This document shows, in pieces, positions 6,678-13,481 of a stretch of 28,786 nucleotides of DNA. Below the pieces are notes generated by a model. That model was not told the origin of the DNA. It was given only the letters and a program-made list of their open reading frames with translations, and did no database searches. The position numbers and the translations under genes were made by a program. Position 1 is the first letter of the stretch. Each line of letters opens with the position of its first letter. Source of the stretch: an uncultured Caryophanales bacterium. GTDB lineage: Bacteria > Bacillota_I > Bacilli_A > RFN20 > CAG-288. The stretch covers positions 1 through 28,786 of the forward strand of contig CALBLI010000051.1 in NCBI GenBank assembly GCA_937896065.1, written 5' to 3'.

Positions 6678-8965
6678 AGATATACAATTGTGGCTCCAAA
6701 TCCACCTTCATATTCATTTCCTAAGCGATAGCTTTTTACAAAATCTAAAGTGCTCAAATATTTCCAAATAGCATTTTTTAATTTAAAAGAACCTTGGCCA
6801 TGAATAATAACAAGCATGGTTAAATTGGCTACTCTTGCTCTATCAATGAATATTTTTACTTCTCTTAATGCTTCCTCAACATATAGACCAATCACGTTTA
6901 TTTTATAAGAGGTATTGACCGAACTTTGAATCCTATAATCTAAAGAAGACATTCTTTCTTTTTTTATTTCTATAGGTTTATTTATTTTAGTTAAACCATC
7001 TATCTTTCTTGTTATTTTGAGTCCATCAAGAGAGACAACGACTTTATTTTTATTAACTTCAATGACTTCCATTTTATTATTGTCCTCATCTTTTACATAG
7101 TCACCAATTTTCAATTCAATTACTTGTTTATTTGCTTTCTCTTCTTCTTTTTTATTTATTTTATTTAAATTCCCTTTAATTTTAGAAACTTCATCATATG
7201 TCAGTTTTAACTGTTTACTTTTATATGCTTCATTAATTTCATTGATTTTATTTGTGACAATAGTCTCAATTTTTTTATCAGCTTTTAATGATATATTCTT
7301 TTTTTCTTTTTCCAGTGATTTAATAGCATTTTCTCTTTTAATTATAAGGTTTTTTAATTGTTCTTCCTGACTTTCTAATTTAATCTTTTCTTCCTCTAGT
7401 TTTTTTTGCTCAATTGAAAGCTTATCAACAAGTTTCAATAAATCAGCATCTTTAGATTTATTTTTGTATGAGATTGCATCTTTAATTATTTCATCTTTTA
7501 ATTTAATCATTTTAGCAAGCTCAATCCCATAAGACGGCGATATTGAATTGTTTATTAAATGATATGTTGGTCTAAGAAGAGAAAGAGAAAACTCCATTGA
7601 TGAGCAACAAATAGAAGGATTACTTTTAGCATAATATTTAACACCATCAAAATGTGATGTAAATATTGTATAAGATTTTAATTTTATAAAATATTTAAAT
7701 AAAGCTATTGATAGTGCCTCACCATCTTTAGGTGAAGTCCCTTCTCCTACTTCATCAATAATAACAAGCGATGAAGAAGTGGCATTATCAACTATGTATT
7801 TGATGTTTAAAAGATGACTTTGAAAAGTTGATAAATTATTGATAACAGATTGCTCATCTCCACCTAAATAAAAAACTTGATCAATAAAAGGAAATGAAGC
7901 ATCACTACTACTTACCATCACTCCTAATTTATCAAGAATGACAGTTAATGCTATTGCTTTAATAATCAATGATTTACCACCAGCATTAGCACCTGATATT
8001 AGTAAACATTTCTTTTCATTTAAATTTATATCATTTTTAATAGCAATCTCTTTCTGTAAAAGAGGATGATATAATCCTTTCATTTCAAATTTATTTTTAT
8101 CAAGTTTAGCAACTTGATAATCATTACTTTTACCATATGATACAATTGCATAATATTTATCAAAAGTTAATATTATTTTGTAATCTTTTTCGATGATATC
8201 AATCTGCTTTGAAAGTTTAGTTGATAAGGTAGCTAATATTTTAAATATTTCTTCTTTTTCAAGTACAAGCAGCTCAGAATATCTATTTTTTAGTTCACTA
8301 ATTTCATTAGGGATAATAAATATTGTCTCATTAGAATTTGAAGATGAATAAACATTTCCTTTAACAAGTCCTTTATATTCCTTTTTAACAGGTAACATCT
8401 CCATTCCATCTTTGTATAAAACAACCTGCTCTGATAAATAAGATGAGTATTTGTTTTTTAATGAATTCATAATAGTTTTAATTGATGAAGACACTTCTTT
8501 TATTTTAATTCTAATCTCTTTTAAATTAGAGCTTGCATTATCATAGATAGTAAAATCTGGTGCAATGATTCTATTTATTTCATTTAAATAAGTAGTTAGT
8601 GGATTTAACATATAACTTTCTTCATAAAAGTAATCATATTTTTCTTTATTAGATAATTCATTTTTTATCGATGAAGATACTTCAAAAAGAGTTGCGAGAT
8701 TTAAAAATTCATTGATAGATATCACACTGCCTTTTTTTAAATCTGATATTGTTTTTAAAAGCGATGGAATTGCTTTTAAATTCAAGTTGATTCCATCATC
8801 AATCATTTTATTCATTGTTAAAAGATGTTCATGTCTATTCAACAATTCATTTTCATCTTTAGCCAGATCTTTTATTGAAAAAGAAAGATTATCTTCCATT
8901 AAAAAATGCTCTTTATAAGACGCTAATATTTTTTCAATTTCATCATTTAAAATTATATTTTTCAC
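6674..8965 (-). CDS. mutS2: MutS2 family ATPase with Smr domain
   Basis: MutS2 binds branched DNA or collided ribosomes, depending on species, and uses ATP. The 763-residue product has the typical order: helical N-terminal core, ATPase, coiled coil, Smr. Walker A is GANAGGKS (about 325-332) and Walker B LVIIDEVGEGTSP (about 400). A Lys/Glu-rich coiled coil spans about 505-610. The C-terminal Smr domain (about 680-763) keeps HGQG and an EGGFGATIV end. The usual LDLRG motif at the start of Smr is replaced by INVIG, which may remove nuclease activity. The start codon is GTG and no good Shine-Dalgarno is visible. The 3' end overlaps uvrC by four bases. It is divergent from the ATPase remnant and rnhC; in many Bacilli rnhC is also near mutS2. 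Confidence 0.95.
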   Translation of the reverse strand: MKNIILNDEIEKILASYKEHFLMEDNLSFSIKDLAKDENELLNRHEHLLTMNKMIDDGINLNLKAIPSLLKTISDLKKGSVISINEFLNLATLFEVSSSIKNELSNKEKYDYFYEESYMLNPLTTYLNEINRIIAPDFTIYDNASSNLKEIRIKIKEVSSSIKTIMNSLKNKYSSYLSEQVVLYKDGMEMLPVKKEYKGLVKGNVYSSSNSNETIFIIPNEISELKNRYSELLVLEKEEIFKILATLSTKLSKQIDIIEKDYKIILTFDKYYAIVSYGKSNDYQVAKLDKNKFEMKGLYHPLLQKEIAIKNDINLNEKKCLLISGANAGGKSLIIKAIALTVILDKLGVMVSSSDASFPFIDQVFYLGGDEQSVINNLSTFQSHLLNIKYIVDNATSSSLVIIDEVGEGTSPKDGEALSIALFKYFIKLKSYTIFTSHFDGVKYYAKSNPSICCSSMEFSLSLLRPTYHLINNSISPSYGIELAKMIKLKDEIIKDAISYKNKSKDADLLKLVDKLSIEQKKLEEEKIKLESQEEQLKNLIIKRENAIKSLEKEKKNISLKADKKIETIVTNKINEINEAYKSKQLKLTYDEVSKIKGNLNKINKKEEEKANKQVIELKIGDYVKDEDNNKMEVIEVNKNKVVVSLDGLKITRKIDGLTKINKPIEIKKERMSSLDYRIQSSVNTSYKINVIGLYVEEALREVKIFIDRARVANLTMLVIIHGQGSFKLKNAIWKYLSTLDFVKSYRLGNEYEGGFGATIVYL

Positions 8966-9034
8966 AAAATAATTTTAACATATCTATATTTTTTTGATTG
9001 CTTTTAATATTAAAATAAAATTATTTTTTAGTAC

Positions 9035-9063
9035 TTGATTATAAAAATATACCGTATTAAAAT
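9035..9063 (+). promoter_or_regulatory. Putative promoter for the ATPase remnant and rnhC
   Basis: TTGATT (9035-9040) and TAAAAT (9058-9063) are 17 bases apart. Transcription would start within the palindrome that follows. Since the ATPase remnant runs directly into rnhC, this is also the most likely source of the rnhC transcript. Confidence 0.45.
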
Positions 9064-9100
9064 TAACTCGGTTAAATCGAGTCGATTTGGAGCGAGTTAA
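9063..9100 (+). promoter_or_regulatory. Nested palindrome over the ribosome binding site of the ATPase remnant
   Basis: Outer arms TTAACTCG (9063-9070) and CGAGTTAA (9093-9100) are perfect complements. Inside lies AAATCGA-G-TCGATTT (9074-9088), another perfect inverted repeat. The Shine-Dalgarno GGAG (9089-9092) sits between the inner and outer arms, and the ATG begins at the last base of the outer arm. It could be an operator or an RNA hairpin that hides the ribosome binding site. Confidence 0.55.
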
Positions 9101-9338
9101 TGAAATTTATAAGAAGAACCACTGAATTAAGTAAATTAAATAAATTGATTACTAAAAACGAGTTGAATACTGCACTTATTTTTGAACGCCGTCGCATTGG
9201 AAAAAATGAACTAGTAAAACATTCACTAAAAGATAAAAAGACCACTAATTTGTATTATGAATGCAAAGAAGTATCTAAGATGTTCTATCAAATATCTTGT
9301 CAGAAGAATTCAATTTATCAAGATTAATTATATGTTAA
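9100..9338 (+). pseudogene. Frameshifted, truncated archaeal-type ATPase (DUF234-associated AAA)
   Basis: The first 60 codons (MKFIRRTTELSKLNKLI, then ALIFERRRIGKNELVKH and LYYECKEVS) match the N-terminus of the AAA ATPases often paired with a DUF234 C-terminus. Their typical start is a REKEL-L segment, then a GRRRVGKT-type P-loop and a YYECKE strand. Here the P-loop has decayed to ERRRIGKN, without the usual Gly and Thr. In the original frame the protein ends at 75 residues (stop 9325-9327). A shift at about 9277 restores a family-like reading DVLSNILSEEFNLSRLII to a stop at 9336-9338. The remaining three quarters of the gene are absent, replaced by rnhC. The 5' signals (GGAG, promoter, palindrome) are still intact. 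Confidence 0.65.
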
Positions 9339-10258
9339 AAATAATCTATCAATTGTCTATTGAACAAGCATCAATTATCAAAGACTATTACAAAGAAAAA
9401 GAATATCCTAATGATAAAAATATTTATCTATATTTTCATAGTAGAGTTAATGATGTCATCATCGATTGTTATAAAGATAAAAAAGCTAATTTTAAAATAA
9501 TTTATATGTCTAATAATAAGGGAAAGCTTTTAAAAGAAGCTAAAATTTTTAATGATAGTTTAAATGAAGAAAGCATCATCGATTTAGATGAAACTAAAAG
9601 AGACAACTTTGTTATCTCTTCTCTTCAGATTGGATCTGATGAGGTGGGAAAGGGGGACTTTTTTGGACCTCTTGTTATAGTCTCATCTTATGTAGATAGT
9701 AAAACTTTGAAATTCCTTGAAGAATTAAATGTCACCGATAGTAAAAAGATAAGTGATGAAAAACACTTAGAAATAGGCAAGACGTTAAAAAGTAGAACTA
9801 AAAATTATACTATTGTTGTATCAGCTAAAAAATTATCTAGCATCAATTCATCTGGTATAAATATTAATAAAACCCTGGCTATTCTTCATAATATGTCTCA
9901 TAAAAAACTTATTGAAAAATACGCTTTAGATGAAAGTATACCTATTTATGTTGATCAATTTGAAAGTTTAAGTTCATACAAAACTCAAGTTGGTGATGAG
10001 CTTGTAAAAAATAATCTTTTCTTTCATACCCAAGGTGAAAATCATTATCCAAGTGTTGCCTTGTCTTCATGTATTGCCAGATATTTATTTTTAAGTGAAT
10101 GGAAAAAAATGGAAGAAAAATTAGGATGTAACATTCCTAAAGGTGCATCAGCTGAATCTGTTAAAACTTATAATCTTTTAAGAAAAAAATATAGTAAAGA
10201 AGAATTGTCTTTTTATGTTAAAACTTTTTTTAAAACTTACAAAGAAGTTGAAGATTAA
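9332..10258 (+). CDS. rnhC: Ribonuclease HIII
   Basis: RNase HIII cleaves the RNA strand of RNA-DNA hybrids in the cytoplasm. The 308-residue product from the ATG at 9332 has the family's N-terminal substrate-binding domain (MLKIIYQLSIEQ..., about 1-85). The RNase H fold contains GSDEVGKGDFFGPL, with catalytic Asp103 and Glu104, Asp136 in VTDSKKI and Asp208 in YVDQF. The DEVGKGD signature with this N-terminal domain separates it from RNase HII. A longer frame opens at 9257, but its extra 25 residues run over the ATPase remnant and do not match the family. No clear Shine-Dalgarno precedes 9332, so the start is likely but not proven. Confidence 0.93.
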   Translation: MLKIIYQLSIEQASIIKDYYKEKEYPNDKNIYLYFHSRVNDVIIDCYKDKKANFKIIYMSNNKGKLLKEAKIFNDSLNEESIIDLDETKRDNFVISSLQIGSDEVGKGDFFGPLVIVSSYVDSKTLKFLEELNVTDSKKISDEKHLEIGKTLKSRTKNYTIVVSAKKLSSINSSGININKTLAILHNMSHKKLIEKYALDESIPIYVDQFESLSSYKTQVGDELVKNNLFFHTQGENHYPSVALSSCIARYLFLSEWKKMEEKLGCNIPKGASAESVKTYNLLRKKYSKEELSFYVKTFFKTYKEVED

Positions 10259-10361
10259 AGTTCTTAGTATCAAACATCATCTTATAAGTATATTTACCTT
10301 AGTTTTTTTGCTCTTGTTAATACTTCTTCTTAAATTTATACTAATTAAAGATGGAGGCAAG

Positions 10362-10872
10362 TCTTATAAAAAAGCTAATCTAATCTGGAACTTGTTATTG
10401 CTTTTCACTTCTTGAGATAATTATTTCTCTTTTATCTAGCCAAACAAATATAAAAATTGATGAAAATAATGTTCAATCTTATTTAAATCCTGATTGTGAT
10501 AGTGTTTTTAATTATATTGATAATAATTTTTTATATTTTGTAAATGAATATAATAAGACAGTCACTGATGATAGTTATTTTAATGCATCATATGTTGAAA
10601 ATCATTTTGATATATTAGTAAATGTTGATGGTGATAATCAAAAAGGAATATTCATTGATTTTGATAAAGATAATGGTTATGCATATTGTGCTGTAAGAAC
10701 AAAGGTTTTTCTTTGGTTTTATGTAACTAAAAAAATATTGTTTTATAGAGTTAATGATGGTTGGGATAAAAACAACTATGTTTATTTTGATGTGAATAGA
10801 TTTAATGGGTTTGCTTCAGTAACTGAATTAAATTACAAGAAATGGTATTGGTGGTTAACATGGGCTTGGTAA
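10362..10872 (+). pseudogene. Decayed paralogue of the cysteine peptidase (copy 2)
   Basis: The frame open from 10384 to the TAA at 10870 encodes IKIDENNVQSYLNPDCDSVF, which matches IKDINENNIENYLARDCNKI of the intact peptidase at 2623-3882. Further on, IFIDFDKDNGYAYCAV matches VYLDFNDNNGYAVVG. It then jumps to RVNDGWDKNNYVYFDV, which matches the C-terminal LNDNWQKLDICFDL. About 280 residues between them, including the Cys221 and His356 regions, are missing. A GGAGG (10353-10357) and the bases TTATAAAAAA stand where the intact gene has GGAG and ATGATAAAAAAA, so the start codon is destroyed. The signal peptide is also frameshifted. This explains why no start exists for the open frame. Confidence 0.75.
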
Positions 10873-11375
10873 CAAATAAAAAGTGTATATTTATTTTATC
10901 ATCTCTTTTATTATTACCATCATGTAGAAAAGGGATAAATGGTATTCCATCTCAGTTATATTACTTAGATGAAAAAGTTGATTTTATAAATCGTGTAGAG
11001 CTAGTAACAAACGATAAAAATAACAATAGATTTATTTATACAATAGAATCTTCAAATAGTAATTTTATTGAAAGCACCTCTTATTTTTCAGCAGAAATTG
11101 TTTTTTATAATTATGACAATAAAAAATATCATGATAGTGATGGCTTTTTAAAAGTATATGATAATTATTCAAATAAATATTTAAACATGGTATTAGACTC
11201 TCAGTATGGCAATCATTATTCAGTTAAAAATGTTGAAAAAAGAGAAATATATCTCTATTATGATGATATATATAGCAGATTAGGCGAAAGAGTTTTTGAA
11301 AAATATAGTTATTTTATATATTTAATTGATTACAACAGATTTACAAATGATAGAAGTAAAACAATGTGGGACTAA
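10860..11375 (+). CDS. Small lipoprotein next to a peptidase pseudogene
   Basis: A 171-residue protein with the lipoprotein signal MGLVTNKKCIFILSSLLLLPSC (Cys22). Upstream ATG 10842 and TTG 10866 are alternative starts; 10860 is chosen for the GGTGG about five bases before it. The mature part is polar and Tyr/Asn rich, with no known motif, and ends KTMWD. It overlaps the end of the peptidase pseudogene by 13 bases. The order peptidase then small lipoprotein is the same as at 3882-2094, although the two lipoproteins are not obviously similar in sequence. If they are protease inhibitors or immunity proteins, this one has outlived its partner. It appears intact. Confidence 0.55.
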   Translation: MGLVTNKKCIFILSSLLLLPSCRKGINGIPSQLYYLDEKVDFINRVELVTNDKNNNRFIYTIESSNSNFIESTSYFSAEIVFYNYDNKKYHDSDGFLKVYDNYSNKYLNMVLDSQYGNHYSVKNVEKREIYLYYDDIYSRLGERVFEKYSYFIYLIDYNRFTNDRSKTMWD

Positions 11376-11911
11376 AAGAAAAAAGTAAGCCTATAAACTA
11401 TTAGGAAATTGATTTTTTACATTTTCTTTTTTATATTAAGCACAAATACTTTGCTAAAATTTATTACATAGCAAAATGAAAATAATGTTCATTCTTATTT
11501 AAATCCTGATTGTGATAGTGTCTTTAATTATATAGTAAATATTCACTTTTATTTTCATCAGCACATTAAACATATAAAAATCATCCTATGGATGTTTATG
11601 GATATAAATATTATTCAAAAAAGAATTTTTCTTTTGATTTCATAATGCTTAAAGATTTTTTTATAAGCTAAATGATGGTTGGAATTCTGATCAATATGTT
11701 TATTATGATATAGGTAGAGTTTTATATCCAATTGCAACTTGACTGAATTTAATTACAAAATGATACTAAAATAATCATTTATCAAAAAAAGTAATTAATT
11801 TGCCTGTTTAACTTAACAAATTTACTTTTTTATAATCAATTTCAAAAAGTCATCTTTACTACAAAGCAATCAAGTTTATTAATTTATAATTTTCAAATGT
11901 TGATTGAAACT
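11376..11911. other. Non-coding stretch holding the third peptidase remnant
   Basis: No intact ORF was seen on either strand. The recognisable content is the degraded peptidase copy at 11476-11764; the rest is A/T-rich and unassigned. Confidence 0.6.
11476..11764 (+). pseudogene. Second decayed paralogue of the cysteine peptidase (copy 3)
   Basis: Bases 11476-11533 match 10460-10517 at 56 of 58 positions, within the propeptide. Further on, the frame from 11582 encodes HPMDVYGYKYYSKKNFSFDF. This aligns with HSMIVNGYRRYSKEHKFWFI around the catalytic His of the intact enzyme. After a frameshift, LNDGWNSDQYVYYDIGRV matches the LNDNWQKLDICFDL region. The final bases echo the end of copy 2 (ACTGAATT then AATTACAA). 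Everything between the pro-segment and the His region is gone and several stops interrupt it. Confidence 0.7.
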
Positions 11912-12811
11912 CTATTTATAAAAATAGCAAAGGCTATTTTTAAAATAATCATCAATTGGTGCATAAAAAGTCATCTTTTTTAATGTTCTTGGATGAATAA
12001 TTGATAATCTTATTGCTGATAATACCTGACCTTTATCAAATCTATTATCTTTGTTTGAACAATATAAAGGATCACCAACAAGTGGATGATTTATATAAGC
12101 AAGATGAGCTCTTATTTGATGAGTCCTTCCTGTTTCTAAGGTGCATGATATTAAAGATACTTTACCAGTTGTTGATAAAAGATGACAATGGGTGATGGCT
12201 TCATTTCCGTTAAAGACATCAACCATAGCTTTTTTTTGAGTATGATTAGGCCTTGTAAGTGGAGCATCAATTTTAAAATATTCATCTTTGATTTCACCAT
12301 AGACAAGGGCTAAATATTCTCTTTCAAACAAATGATCTTTGATACACTTTGATAAAAAGTCCATATTATCGGGATTTAAAGAAACTAAAAGCAAGCCTTG
12401 AGTATCTTTATCGATTCGATGAACAATTCCAGGTCTTATTGTTGAATTATCATATTTAAAGTCTTCATCACCTAAAAGAAGATTGACAAGTGAATCTTCA
12501 TAATGACCAGCAGCTGGATGAACAACTAAACCTCTTTTTTTATTGATTATTGCAATATCTTTGTCTTTATAAACATAGTCAATAGTATCAAAAAATGAGG
12601 GTTTAATATCAATATTTTCTTCTTCAACTATCTCATAGTCGATAATGTCATCTTTTTTTAATTGATATGAGGAAGATACTTTCTTTTCATTTACTAAAAC
12701 AGTTTCATTTTCAATGCTTTTTTGAATGCGAGCACGTGAAATATTTAATAAATCTTTCAAATATTTATCAATTCTAATTTTTTCATCTTTATCATAGATC
12801 AATCTATTCAT
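11912..12811 (-). CDS. rluD: RluD-family 23S rRNA pseudouridine synthase
   Basis: Converts uridines to pseudouridine in large-subunit rRNA. The 299-residue product has an S4 RNA-binding domain first (RIDKYLKDLLNISRARIQKS, about 13-32). The synthase core follows, with the catalytic Asp134 in GIVHRIDKDTQGL and the conserved GRTHQIRAHLAYINHPLVGD. The exact target site (RluD or one of the paralogues such as YlyB) cannot be decided from sequence alone. Its start overlaps the lspA end by eight bases; lspA-rluD is a common order in Bacilli. A hairpin lies inside its last codons. Confidence 0.9.
   Translation of the reverse strand: MNRLIYDKDEKIRIDKYLKDLLNISRARIQKSIENETVLVNEKKVSSSYQLKKDDIIDYEIVEEENIDIKPSFFDTIDYVYKDKDIAIINKKRGLVVHPAAGHYEDSLVNLLLGDEDFKYDNSTIRPGIVHRIDKDTQGLLLVSLNPDNMDFLSKCIKDHLFEREYLALVYGEIKDEYFKIDAPLTRPNHTQKKAMVDVFNGNEAITHCHLLSTTGKVSLISCTLETGRTHQIRAHLAYINHPLVGDPLYCSNKDNRFDKGQVLSAIRLSIIHPRTLKKMTFYAPIDDYFKNSLCYFYK
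11921..11940 (-). terminator. Hairpin at the end of rluD
   Basis: AAAATAGC and GCTATTTT form an eight-base-pair stem around a four-base loop. On the minus strand it is followed by TATAAATAG, which includes the rluD stop codon. The T run is part of the stem, so termination would be modest. It closes the ileS-lspA-rluD run and could work in either direction. Confidence 0.4.
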
Positions 12812-13478
12812 CTTGTTTTTCTTTTTCCTTGAGTTTATTTAATAAGTCTTCTTTTTTATTATTAGTCAAATTATCATCTTCACTAACTGGTGGTTTATTT
12901 TGTTTAACAAACGATAATATATAAGCAATAACAAGTACAACTAATCCAATGACAAGATATGAATCAGCAAAATTGAAAACTGGAAATGATTTCCAAAAAT
13001 GAAATTGAATAAAGTCAATAACACCATATTTGTAAATTCCACTATTCGCCCAAAAGCCCATTCGATCAATAAGATTTCCAAAGCATCCTGCAAACATAAG
13101 TACAATAGCAGTTTTAAATATTTTATTTAACTTTGTAAAATAAAAAATAAAAACGTATATTAAAACAATTGAAGCAATAAGTGAAATAGTGGATAAAAAC
13201 CATTTCTGATTAGCTAACATATTCCAAGCAGCACCATTATTAAAAGTGATTGTCATATCAAATAGGCCAGGAATTGCTGTAAAAGATTTAGTTGTATATG
13301 GAGATGAACCATCCTTAGGATAAATTAGATAACCTTTATTATCAAAAGCTTTTAAGATCAAAATTTTAGTTAGCAAGTCAACTAAAAATAAAAAAATTAA
13401 TATACCTGAAAAAATAGCAAATGAATACCATTGCTTTTTTTCTTTAGGTAAGTACTTTTTAGGAAATATTTTATCCAT
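12804..13478 (-). CDS. lspA: Lipoprotein signal peptidase II
   Basis: Cleaves the signal peptide of prolipoproteins after lipidation, in the cytoplasmic membrane; it would serve the many lipoproteins of this window. Four membrane segments can be seen. The catalytic aspartates are Asp138 in GNLIDRMGFW and Asp172 in FNFADSYLVIG. The FNNGAAWN motif near residue 80 is also typical. At 224 residues it is longer than the usual 150-170: it has about 15 extra N-terminal residues before the first TM, a longer first loop, and a charged C-terminal tail of about 35 residues (NNKKEDLLNKLKEKEKQDE). It starts three bases after the ileS stop and overlaps rluD. Confidence 0.93.
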   Translation of the reverse strand: MDKIFPKKYLPKEKKQWYSFAIFSGILIFLFLVDLLTKILILKAFDNKGYLIYPKDGSSPYTTKSFTAIPGLFDMTITFNNGAAWNMLANQKWFLSTISLIASIVLIYVFIFYFTKLNKIFKTAIVLMFAGCFGNLIDRMGFWANSGIYKYGVIDFIQFHFWKSFPVFNFADSYLVIGLVVLVIAYILSFVKQNKPPVSEDDNLTNNKKEDLLNKLKEKEKQDE

Positions 13479-13481
13479 ATA

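Noticed and set aside
10215..10415. 66-codon hydrophobic ORF after rnhC
   Set aside because: Its first part overlaps rnhC in another frame, and its last part is the frameshifted signal peptide of the peptidase pseudogene; no ribosome binding site fits its start.
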